Source: Campylobacterales bacterium
GTDB lineage: Bacteria; Campylobacterota; Campylobacteria; Campylobacterales; QNZT01
Reading direction: 5' to 3'
Assembly: GCA_027023405.1 (NCBI GenBank)
Contig: JALVVN010000007.1
Span: 125,676 to 189,675, forward strand
DNA length: 64,000 nucleotides
A program made the position numbers and the translations under genes. A model generated the notes under the pieces. That model saw only the letters and a list, made by a program, of their open reading frames with translations. It was not told the DNA's origin and made no database searches. This document shows positions 10,030 through 18,866 of the stretch, in pieces (position 1 is the stretch's first letter; each line of letters opens with the position of its first letter).

Positions 10030-11283
10030 TCGCACCCAAAACCCCAACCCCGTCAGGATCAGCATCCCAAATGCCCAGCGCCAAAAGATCGAAGCAATCA
10101 TTAGCGCGACATAGATCGCCAAAAACCACAACGGCGTGTGATACTCGAAGGTCGGCATCTCAACTGCGAGTAACTTCAGCATCACACCATCGAGCAAATC
10201 GCCCATGCCCAGCAGGTGCAACACCCACACCAGCGGGTAGAAGATCGCAAACAACAGTGAGAGGATCGGTGAGAGAAGTTGAGAGACACTAAATCGCGCA
10301 AAGATAAAGTGAACGATCGGATGCATCATTACATAGACCCAAAAGTTGATCCCCAATGCAATCTGCCACTTTTTCAACCCATCAAAATAGTGCAAAAATA
10401 GATAGATAAAGAAGATCCCACTCACCGAAAACCAAAATGCCACACTCCAAAAGAGTGAGATATCCATCGCAATCAAAAAGAGTACACTCACCGCCAAGAC
10501 CTCAAAACTGACGATTTTGAAGTGACGCGTATAGAGGAAAAATCCAAAGATCAGCATCGTCAGTGATCGCACGATCGAAGGGGTCATCCCGATCAAGATC
10601 GCGTATCCGCTCAAGGCGAGCATGATCGTCACACCCAGATCAAAGGTCCGGTTTCGGTAGGGAAAGTAGCGATCTTGAAAAAAGTGATAGATCGGTGTGA
10701 GTATCAACAGTAAAAGACCATACAAAAAGCCCAAATGATACCCTGATATGGCGATGAGGTGGCTAATTCCAAGCCCTGCAATGTGCTCCCGTAAATCTTT
10801 AGAAATAGGCTTTGCCAAAAAGAGCGCACCGTAGAGTTCACGCATCCACCTGTTCGTGTGCTGTTTGGCGATCCACTCCTTAATCTGCGATGAGATCGAG
10901 GGGCGCTCGGGAAGCAAAAAGAGATCAAACGACGGCGCGAAAAACCCGCGCATATAGTCCCAAAAGGTGATCTTGGAGGTGATGATCCCAATCTCCATCC
11001 GTCTTCCGCGCAAATCTCTCAAATCCTCAAAGCGCGTCGTCACAAAGCGATACCCCTCATCACTCTTGAGGCGCAATACAAAATAGGGTTTGCCCCGTTT
11101 GCTCGTTTTGGGGTATTGATTGAGTACCGTGACGATGGTGTGGTGAAATTTTGAAGCGGTCAATTCCCGATAGGATCGATAGGAGAGGTAGAGTTGAAAG
11201 AGCGCTAAACTGACAAAGATGCTCACAAAGCTCATCCACTCTCGACGAGACTCAAAGAGCTTGAGCCGTTCGACCTTATTCAT
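10003..11283 (-). CDS. comEC: ComEC/Rec2-type competence membrane protein, short form
   Basis: HIAGLGISHLIAISGYHLGFLYGLLL and SGYAILIGMTPSIVRSLTML; no C-terminal metallo-beta-lactamase domain in the 426 aa. Confidence 0.85.
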   Translation of the reverse strand: MNKVERLKLFESRREWMSFVSIFVSLALFQLYLSYRSYRELTASKFHHTIVTVLNQYPKTSKRGKPYFVLRLKSDEGYRFVTTRFEDLRDLRGRRMEIGIITSKITFWDYMRGFFAPSFDLFLLPERPSISSQIKEWIAKQHTNRWMRELYGALFLAKPISKDLREHIAGLGISHLIAISGYHLGFLYGLLLLILTPIYHFFQDRYFPYRNRTFDLGVTIMLALSGYAILIGMTPSIVRSLTMLIFGFFLYTRHFKIVSFEVLAVSVLFLIAMDISLFWSVAFWFSVSGIFFIYLFLHYFDGLKKWQIALGINFWVYVMMHPIVHFIFARFSVSQLLSPILSLLFAIFYPLVWVLHLLGMGDLLDGVMLKLLAVEMPTFEYHTPLWFLAIYVALMIASIFWRWAFGMLILTGLGFWVRLLLLSFSL

Positions 11284-11286
11284 CTG

Positions 11287-12717
11287 TTAAATGTCGGGAA
11301 TATCGATCGTCGAGTGACTTGCATCGTAGTCAGCACTCTCATAGACGATCTCCATGCCTCCTTTTCTACTCTCTACAAACCGGGTAAAATCCTTTTGGAA
11401 GATGAGATCAGCTTTACCGATAGGACCGTTTCTGTTTTTGCCGATAATGATCTCCGCATCCTCCTCTTTGCGCTCTTTAAATTCACTCTTGTACTCGACA
11501 CCCTCTGCTTTGGCACGCTTCTCTTTCTCCGCCTCTTCACGCATTCGATAGACATCGTCACGATAGACAAAGAGGATCATATCGGCATCCTGCTCGATCG
11601 ACCCCGACTCCCGAATATCACTCAACATCGGTCGCTTATCATTTCGACTCTCAAGCCCACGATTGAGCTGTGAGAGCGCGATGATGGGTATCTCCAACTC
11701 TCTTGCAAGCAGCTTCAATCCTCTGGATATCTCACTCACCTCAAGGTGCCGATCTTTAGAACTGCTACCATTCATAAGCTGAAGATAGTCGATCACACAA
11801 AGCGAGATCTCTTGGTGTTGCGACTTGAGTTTGCGCAGTTTGGAACGGAGTTGATGGATATTAAGCATACCGTCATCATCGACAAAGAGCTTCTGTTTTG
11901 CCATCTCATCACTCGCACTCGTCAATCGGCTCCACTGATCATCATCGAGATCACCTACGCGAAGCTTTTGAAGCGGGATGGAAGTCTTGGCACTTAGCAT
12001 CCGTAGCATCAGCTGCTCCGCCGGCATCTCCAGCGAAAAGATCGCCACACCCAAGCCGTCATCCAAAATATTTTGCGCGAGATTGAGTGTAAATGCGGTC
12101 TTTCCCATCGCCGGTCGCGCCGCAATGATAATGAGATCACCTTTTCCAAATCCCGCCGTCAAGTCATTGATCTGCCCAAAGCCGGTATCGACTCCGACCA
12201 CCCCTTTGTTGCCCCGTTTTTTGAGCTCATGAATATAAGCGATGGTCGATTCGACCATTTCGGGGGAGTCTCGAAACTCTTTGGTATCATTATCCATCGA
12301 AATTTCATAGAGCTTCTTCTGTACCAGATCCAGTACATCCTCACTCGGCAAATCCTGCTCGATCGCCACACTCTTGATCTCGCTTGTGAGGGTTATGAGC
12401 TCCCGCTTGATCGAGCGCTCCTTGATCTCTTTGAGGTAGGCTTGAGTGTTTGTGATAGGATTGGTGACGAGGACTTCTGAAAAGCTCTCTTCGTTGTAGC
12501 GCTCCTGACGCACCAACTCCTGCTTCAAAAACTCCTCATCAATCGGACTTCCCTCCTGCTCTAGCTTGATCATCGCTTCAAAGATCGCTTGATGATCGGG
12601 CAGATAGAAATCAGAGGGTTTTAACACTGCCACAATATCCTCAAAGATAGAGGGTTCAAAGATGATCGAGCTTAAAACGGCGCGTTCGATATTGATATTG
12701 TGTAGGGCGTTACTCAT
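11287..12717 (-). CDS. dnaB: Replicative DNA helicase
   Basis: DLIIIAARPAMGKTAFTLNLAQN, IFSLEMPAEQLMLRML, LCVIDYLQLM, LSQLNRGLESR, RNGPIGKADLIFQKDFTRF. Confidence 0.96.
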   Translation of the reverse strand: MSNALHNINIERAVLSSIIFEPSIFEDIVAVLKPSDFYLPDHQAIFEAMIKLEQEGSPIDEEFLKQELVRQERYNEESFSEVLVTNPITNTQAYLKEIKERSIKRELITLTSEIKSVAIEQDLPSEDVLDLVQKKLYEISMDNDTKEFRDSPEMVESTIAYIHELKKRGNKGVVGVDTGFGQINDLTAGFGKGDLIIIAARPAMGKTAFTLNLAQNILDDGLGVAIFSLEMPAEQLMLRMLSAKTSIPLQKLRVGDLDDDQWSRLTSASDEMAKQKLFVDDDGMLNIHQLRSKLRKLKSQHQEISLCVIDYLQLMNGSSSKDRHLEVSEISRGLKLLARELEIPIIALSQLNRGLESRNDKRPMLSDIRESGSIEQDADMILFVYRDDVYRMREEAEKEKRAKAEGVEYKSEFKERKEEDAEIIIGKNRNGPIGKADLIFQKDFTRFVESRKGGMEIVYESADYDASHSTIDIPDI

Positions 12718-13782
12718 CTAACTATCACTCTCTTTCGCCGCCGCTTCAACCTCTTGTAAAAAGCGCTCCACAAGATTTTTCTCATCCAGCTTTGCCACCA
12801 CTTCACCCTTTCGCATGATCAGACCGCTCCCTTTGCCGTAGGCGATCGCCACATCCGCCCCCTTTGCCTCTCCGATGGCATTGACGACGCACCCCATTAC
12901 TGAGACATTGAGTGGCGCTTTGATGTGCTTTGTCGCCTCCTCCACCTCTGCCACCGCCTTGACAAGATCGGCTTCGATGCGTCCGCAGGTCGGGCAGGAG
13001 ATGATATTGAGCCCCTCTTGACTCGCCCCCGCATCTTTAAGGATCGCGCGCCCTACTTCGATCTCCTTCTCCAACTCACCGGTGATCGACACCCGCATTG
13101 TATCGCCGATCCCCTCTAGCAGAAGTGTACCGAGTCCGATACTCGACTTGATCGTCGCGTGAAAGAGCGTCCCCGCTTCGGTCACACCCAGATGAAAAGG
13201 ATACTCTACAAGCGGACGAAGCGTACGATACGCCTCAACCGTTCGCTGTACATCACTCGCCTTGAGAGAGATTTTGATATCGGTAAAGTCGAGATCTTCG
13301 AGATATTTGATATTGTAAAGCGCCGATTCGACCATCCCTTTGGCACTCTGTCCATACTTTTTTTCAAACTGATCTTCGAGCGAACCGCAATTGACCCCGA
13401 TCCGCACGGGAAGATTTCGCTCTTTACACGCTTTGACGATCTCTTTGATACGGCTCTTTTCTCCAATATTTCCGGGATTAAACCGGATACAATCGACCCA
13501 CTTCGCCGCCTCTAGTGCCAAGCGATAGTTGAAGTGAATATCCGCAACAATCGGAAGCGAACTCTGCTCCTTGATCGCCTTGAGCGCCAAGGCATCCTCC
13601 ATCTCCGGCACTGCCACACGGACGATATCTGCACCGGCAAAATGGAGCCGTTTGATCTGCTCAAGCGTCGCCTCTACATCACGGGTTTTGGTAAAGGTCA
13701 TCGACTGTACTGAGATCGGCGCATCACCGCCGACAGCGACATCGCCTACAAAAATCTGTTTGGTTGGGTATCGTTTTATCAT
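12718..13782 (-). CDS. ispG: 4-hydroxy-3-methylbut-2-en-1-yl diphosphate synthase
   Basis: [64 protein letters not shown]. Confidence 0.96.
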   Translation of the reverse strand: MIKRYPTKQIFVGDVAVGGDAPISVQSMTFTKTRDVEATLEQIKRLHFAGADIVRVAVPEMEDALALKAIKEQSSLPIVADIHFNYRLALEAAKWVDCIRFNPGNIGEKSRIKEIVKACKERNLPVRIGVNCGSLEDQFEKKYGQSAKGMVESALYNIKYLEDLDFTDIKISLKASDVQRTVEAYRTLRPLVEYPFHLGVTEAGTLFHATIKSSIGLGTLLLEGIGDTMRVSITGELEKEIEVGRAILKDAGASQEGLNIISCPTCGRIEADLVKAVAEVEEATKHIKAPLNVSVMGCVVNAIGEAKGADVAIAYGKGSGLIMRKGEVVAKLDEKNLVERFLQEVEAAAKESDS

Positions 13783-13856
13783 AGTGGGATTATAGCTAGA
13801 TTAGATAAAAAAGAGTTCTGAAGCACTAGAGGTGCCCTAGAATATTTTACGGGAAA

Positions 13857-15173
13857 TTACGAAGCATTATCCGCAATTAAAAAATCTAACACATTTACTA
13901 TCTCAATTTCACACCCGTTATACTCAACAACTTCAGAGTTATCAAAAGTAATAAGTAGGGCTCTTATCTCCCCTCTTAGCTCTCTCTCAGCTTCAGAAAA
14001 TACCCTTAATTCCCTATGCCGTGTCTCTTTATTTTCAAGCGTTGCAGAGACTTGTATCAGTTCAATACGATTCTCCTCTTGTACAAAAAAATCTACCTCT
14101 CTACCTTTTTCTGTTTTGTAATAGAAGATCTCTTTGCCTCTTCTTTTTAACTCCAAAAAAACGATATTTTCCAGATTAGCTCCGACTTTTCGGGAGATAT
14201 TAAACGAAACAACATTTGAAAAACCTGTATCTATGGCATAAAATTTTTGAGGATTGGCAATCTGTTTTTTTAATGAGTAGTCAAACTTCGGTATGCTCAA
14301 AACTATATAGGAATTTTTAAGATACTCAACATAATCTCGTATGGTATCAAAGGAACTTGAAAAGTTATTTTTTAGCTTATTGTAGGCGTTGATAGTCGCA
14401 TTGTGAGAGAGTAAAAAGAGAGCCAAATCATTCAGCACTTGATAGTTTTTTAACTGATATCTTGCCACGATATCTTTGAGCAATATTGAATCATAGTAAC
14501 TCTTTATCGTCTCTATTTTTAAAGCTTCATCCTCTTGTAGCACTATTTTTGGAAAGCCTCCATACTTTATGTAGTTGTTCAACTGCTGTTGTAGAAGTAT
14601 TTTATTGTGTAAGCGTTGAGCTTTGGAATTAACGCAGATACCGTTAAAAGTTAAGTATTCATTAAAAGAGAGAGGGAAAACCTCTATATCCAAATATCTA
14701 CCGCTTAAAGCTGTACCAAATTCGGCACTTAAAAGATGTGAGTTTGAACCTGTCACATAGAGACGATTATGATACAACTCATACTCTTTGCGCACCCACT
14801 GTTCCCATCCGGATACATTTTGTACTTCATCGAGCATAATGACCAAATCACCTGTAGGTTTAATGTACTCCAAATATATATTTTTTATATCCTCTAACAG
14901 CGTTTGTGTTTCAAACATTCTAAAACGCTGATCTTCAAAATTGACAAAGAGTATATTATGTACATCTATACCTTCTGCAACAAGTCTCTTTATCTCATTA
15001 ATTAAGAGTGTAGATTTTCCGCTTCGTCTTACTCCCTTAATGACGATTACTTCTCCGGACTTAGACTTTTTAGCTATTTCTGCTTCATAGCGTTCTCTTG
15101 CATGTGTGTGAGGTAGAGGTTTAAACCAAAAGTTCCAATCACTTATAATTTCAAATATTTTATCTTTATTCAT
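13857..15173 (-). CDS. AAA ATPase with DUF4143 (orphan, accessory)
   Basis: VIVIKGVRRSGKSTLLINEIKRL Walker A, LVIMLDEVQNVSGWEQWV Walker B, C-terminal PD-(D/E)XK-like region FYYKTEKGREVDFFVQEENRIELIQVS. Confidence 0.88.
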   Translation of the reverse strand: MNKDKIFEIISDWNFWFKPLPHTHARERYEAEIAKKSKSGEVIVIKGVRRSGKSTLLINEIKRLVAEGIDVHNILFVNFEDQRFRMFETQTLLEDIKNIYLEYIKPTGDLVIMLDEVQNVSGWEQWVRKEYELYHNRLYVTGSNSHLLSAEFGTALSGRYLDIEVFPLSFNEYLTFNGICVNSKAQRLHNKILLQQQLNNYIKYGGFPKIVLQEDEALKIETIKSYYDSILLKDIVARYQLKNYQVLNDLALFLLSHNATINAYNKLKNNFSSSFDTIRDYVEYLKNSYIVLSIPKFDYSLKKQIANPQKFYAIDTGFSNVVSFNISRKVGANLENIVFLELKRRGKEIFYYKTEKGREVDFFVQEENRIELIQVSATLENKETRHRELRVFSEAERELRGEIRALLITFDNSEVVEYNGCEIEIVNVLDFLIADNAS

Positions 15174-15183
15174 CTCTCATCTT

Positions 15184-15197
15184 GTCAGTTTACTGAC
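15184..15197. promoter_or_regulatory. Palindromic operator-like site just upstream of the DUF4143 ATPase
   Basis: GTCAGT-tt-ACTGAC, 6-bp arms, next to the -10-like TATTATAAT on the minus strand. Confidence 0.35.
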
Positions 15198-15241
15198 TGA
15201 ATTATAATAAAATCACCCTTTATAACGACTAATTTCAAAAT

Positions 15242-17047
15242 TTAACTAAAATTTACCGGATCAATATCGATCTCACATACTTGACATTGACATCGTCTCG
15301 CTGCTTCTAAGAGCGGTTTGCGTTTGTGGGATCGTAGAAGAACGACAAAGCGGAATTTGCCGGCAATTCTAGCGATGGGTGCCTCTCCTGCTCCGATCAC
15401 TTCAACATCTTTGTGCGCTTCACAGCAGTTTCCAACCTCCAAAAGCATATCTTTAGCTTTGAGTTGATCTTTGTGTGAGATGAGAATGCGCATCAGGTAG
15501 GTGAAGGGAGGATAGAGATCTCGGCGCATCTGTAGATCCTCTCGGATAAATCGCTCATAATCCTCCAGATAGGGCTCGAAAAAATCGTGGTTTTTGCTCT
15601 GAATCACCACACGCCCCTCACCGCTTCGCCCACTTCTGCCCGCGATCTGAAGCAGGAGACTCACCGCCCGCTCCCTTGCACGAAAATCGGGCTGACTCAA
15701 AAGGGTATCGATCCCAAGCACCACGGCAAGATCGACATTGAGATAGTTGTGCCCCTTTGAGAGCATCTGCGTACCGACAAGGATATCGATCTGATGATCG
15801 TTAAAGGCTTTGATGCGGGCATTGAGCTGGCGTTGGCTCTTGATCTCATCGCGATCAAACTTTTCGATACTCGCCTTGGGGAAGTGCTCTTGGAGCTCTT
15901 TGAGTACTTGCGCTGTGCCGATTCGTTGCGTTCGCATCGCTGATGCACTACATTTGGGACAGAGTTGCGGAATCGGTTCGACGAAGTGGCAGTAGTGGCA
16001 CATCAGGGCACGGCGATCCAGATGCAGACTCATCCCCACACTACAGTAGGGACACTCCACAAAGGCACCGCAGTCACGGCACTGGAGATATTTAAAGTTC
16101 GCCCGCGTGGGGACAAAGACGATCACTTGGCGCTTGGCATCAAGCGACTGGGTGATCTGCGTCAAAATCGTCTCACTCAACCCCTCCGAACTATCAAAGA
16201 GAAACTGTTTTTGACTCGTATGATAGGTGCCTTTGAGACGAAAGTGCGGGTATTTGTGGTAGCTCGTCACCGAAGGGGTCGCACTTCCGAGTAGTACCTG
16301 CGCACCCAATGCTTTTCCCATATAGATAGCTAGATCTCTTGCATGGTAGCGCGGTCTCTGCGCCGATTTGTAACTGTCATCATGCTCCTCATCTACGACA
16401 ATGAGCCCCAATTTGGGCATCGTCACAAAGAGCGCCGATCGTGCACCGGCGAGGATGCGGATCGTGCCCTCAGAGATCCCCTCCAAAATATCCCGCTTCT
16501 TTTTGGGGGTGATCTTGGAGTGCCAAATAGCAACGCTATCGCCAAAGTGAGAGGTGAGGCGCTTGGACATTTGAGGTGTGAGGGAGATTTCAGGTAACAA
16601 AAAGATCGCCCGTTTACCAGCATTGAGCGTCTGTTCAAACCACTTCATATAGATCTCACTCTTACCGCTTCCCGTGTCACCAAAGAGAAGTGAAACGGGG
16701 TGAGACTTGGCAAACGCCAACGCCTCCTCCTGCGCAGGGCTGAGTTGAATATCCACCGCACACGAAAACGCCCGCTCCTCTTGAGGAGAGATCAGATGAA
16801 AAAGCGCCGCCGATTCGCCGATCTCGCAAGAGTAGTATTGGGAGATAAAGGAGAGGATCTGGAGGTAGACGGAATCAAATCGCTTGGTTTCAACCTCATC
16901 GATCTCCAGACACTTAAAGTCGGGCTTATCAACCGCTTCGATCACCACTCCCCGAACGCTCCGTCGTTGCAACTTACACGACACAATCGTGCCGTTTTCG
17001 ATCTGATGAGGGCTTTGGTAGGTCAAAGGAGAGAGGTTTTGCGCCAA
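15242..17047 (-). CDS. priA: Primosomal protein N' (replication restart helicase)
   Basis: LLFGDTGSGKSEIYMKW, VVDEEHDDSYKSAQRPRYHARDLA, CRDCGAFVECPYC and CHYCHFVEPIPQLCPKC zinc motifs, QIAGRSGRSGEGRVVIQ; 5' end probably extends to about 17071. Confidence 0.95.
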   Translation of the reverse strand: MAQNLSPLTYQSPHQIENGTIVSCKLQRRSVRGVVIEAVDKPDFKCLEIDEVETKRFDSVYLQILSFISQYYSCEIGESAALFHLISPQEERAFSCAVDIQLSPAQEEALAFAKSHPVSLLFGDTGSGKSEIYMKWFEQTLNAGKRAIFLLPEISLTPQMSKRLTSHFGDSVAIWHSKITPKKKRDILEGISEGTIRILAGARSALFVTMPKLGLIVVDEEHDDSYKSAQRPRYHARDLAIYMGKALGAQVLLGSATPSVTSYHKYPHFRLKGTYHTSQKQFLFDSSEGLSETILTQITQSLDAKRQVIVFVPTRANFKYLQCRDCGAFVECPYCSVGMSLHLDRRALMCHYCHFVEPIPQLCPKCSASAMRTQRIGTAQVLKELQEHFPKASIEKFDRDEIKSQRQLNARIKAFNDHQIDILVGTQMLSKGHNYLNVDLAVVLGIDTLLSQPDFRARERAVSLLLQIAGRSGRSGEGRVVIQSKNHDFFEPYLEDYERFIREDLQMRRDLYPPFTYLMRILISHKDQLKAKDMLLEVGNCCEAHKDVEVIGAGEAPIARIAGKFRFVVLLRSHKRKPLLEAARRCQCQVCEIDIDPVNFS

Positions 17048-17110
17048 AACGGCGACACGATAGTAGTAGATAGCGCTCCTCCCAATGTAACATTGAGAAT
17101 ATTATAGAGA

Positions 17111-17587
17111 CTATTCGGTTAAACTTTTACAATACTCTTGCACTTTTGCATTAGCATCAGTGTGAGTACAATCAAAAACACCTCTACTGTAAGTAAAATT
17201 AATATCTGTCTTTAGTGCTCTAAAAGTGTAGGTATCAACGGCAACTTTACGCCAATTCCCATCACTAGTTTGAGAGTAGATCGGATAATCAAGCAACTTT
17301 TTACTCGGATCACTGTTATTGCTGTCATAATCGAAAAGCGGATCACCGTCATTTGATGTCGCGGTAGAGAGCGCATCCAAATGTATCGGATTGCCCCCTT
17401 TGCCCGTCATCATATTTTTGCTCCGAAGCAGTGAGATTGCCGATCGGATCGATGCGACTTGCGATCGCCCCTTGGTCAAGATCGCATCATCTCGCGTCAC
17501 TGCCATCTTTGAGACAGCGATCGAGGAGAGTATCCCCAATACAACGATCACCATTACCAACTCTATCATTGTGAATGCTTTTTTCAT
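17111..17587 (-). CDS. Type IV pilin/pseudopilin-like protein 1
   Basis: MKKA-FTMIELVMVIVVLGILSSIAVSKM class III signal peptide; C-terminal Cys pair. Confidence 0.85.
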   Translation of the reverse strand: MKKAFTMIELVMVIVVLGILSSIAVSKMAVTRDDAILTKGRSQVASIRSAISLLRSKNMMTGKGGNPIHLDALSTATSNDGDPLFDYDSNNSDPSKKLLDYPIYSQTSDGNWRKVAVDTYTFRALKTDINFTYSRGVFDCTHTDANAKVQEYCKSLTE

Positions 17588-17598
17588 TCTGTGCTCCT

Positions 17599-18048
17599 CT
17601 ATTTTGTATAGATATGGCTTCCACCTATCTCATATTTTTTGATAGTATTATCAAGTTGCGAAATCAGTGCATCACAATAATCTGAACCATCACTATGTTT
17701 TGCAATTGTAATCGTCCCATTACTATCATCTACGCTTACCTTTAGACATATTTTTGTCCGTGCCGAATTTGCAATATAGGCAGGCGTAGTCAAAAAATTT
17801 CCAATATATGTTGCGCCTGAACTATCAACAAGATTTTCATGTGTCATTTTGCTTACATTTTTTTCAAATGCCCCATGTGCTGTATAGTATGATGAAAGCT
17901 CTGCGATGAGATTAGTAACACTTTTTTGTTTAATTACAATCTCTGCATCATCTCTAGTTGCTGAGAGTTTCGGAATCGCCACTAATGCTAAAATACCCAG
18001 GACAACAATCACAAAAACAAGTTCTATCATTGTAAATGCATTTTTCAT
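17599..18048 (-). CDS. Type IV pilin/pseudopilin-like protein 2
   Basis: MKNA-FTMIELVFVIVVLGILALVAIPKLSATRDDAE; Cys pair; ends GGSHIYTK. Confidence 0.87.
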   Translation of the reverse strand: MKNAFTMIELVFVIVVLGILALVAIPKLSATRDDAEIVIKQKSVTNLIAELSSYYTAHGAFEKNVSKMTHENLVDSSGATYIGNFLTTPAYIANSARTKICLKVSVDDSNGTITIAKHSDGSDYCDALISQLDNTIKKYEIGGSHIYTK

Positions 18049-18174
18049 GATAACCCCAAAACTTCTTTACTATTTACTTTTAAATAGATATTATTACACT
18101 TAATAGCCATTTAAAAATAAACCTGGAGCTAAATATTAACTCCAGATTATATAATTATGCTTTTCAAAGACAAC

Positions 18175-18657
18175 TTAGTAGATAGAAGAACCACCAAAAG
18201 AGTACTCTCTCAACATTTTGTTTTGACTAAGTGCATTCGCTAAACCTTTGCAGTAAATACTCTTGTCAGCATCAGAATCTTTACTTATTGTCACAGTACC
18301 ATTAACATCATTGAATGTTACATCAAGACATTTAACCGCTCTTTTTTTATCAAAATAATAAGCTTTAGCAATTTTACCTTTAAGTGGTAAATTCTCCGCA
18401 GGTGTATTAGTCGTATCATCTGTATAGCTTGTATACAAAGAAACATTTGTCATTTTGGATACATTGTTATCCATATTCCCTCTTGATGTATAATACGAAC
18501 CAATATCCTGTACCAATGATGAAACTTCACTTGTTGCCTTTGCAATCTGCGCATCATCTCTTGTCGCCGCCAATTTTGGAATCGCTACCGATGCCAAAAT
18601 ACCTAAAATAACAATCACGAATACCAACTCGATCATAGTAAAACCACTTCTTTTCAT
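18175..18657 (-). CDS. Type IV pilin/pseudopilin-like protein 3
   Basis: MKRSG-FTMIELVFVIVILGILASVAIPKLAATRDDAQ; Cys pair; ends GGSSIY. Confidence 0.87.
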   Translation of the reverse strand: MKRSGFTMIELVFVIVILGILASVAIPKLAATRDDAQIAKATSEVSSLVQDIGSYYTSRGNMDNNVSKMTNVSLYTSYTDDTTNTPAENLPLKGKIAKAYYFDKKRAVKCLDVTFNDVNGTVTISKDSDADKSIYCKGLANALSQNKMLREYSFGGSSIY

Positions 18658-18866
18658 AAAAGAACTCCTTCAAAAAATTAAATTTTCCCGACTCTTTTGA
18701 CTTGGTCGTTGTACCTAAATCGGAGCGGTTCAATAAAACTTTAGAAAAATTATTATTTTTTGTATAAGAAGGTGTAAGAGAAGTGTTATATTATTAATGA
18801 AAAGTATTTTTTGTTACAAAGAGCCTCTATTTTGTGCTATAATAAATCAAAAAGTGAGGAGGCTTT

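Noticed and set aside
13857-15173. Possible insertion sequence around the DUF4143 ATPase
   Set aside because: No transposase, terminal inverted repeats or target duplication could be seen
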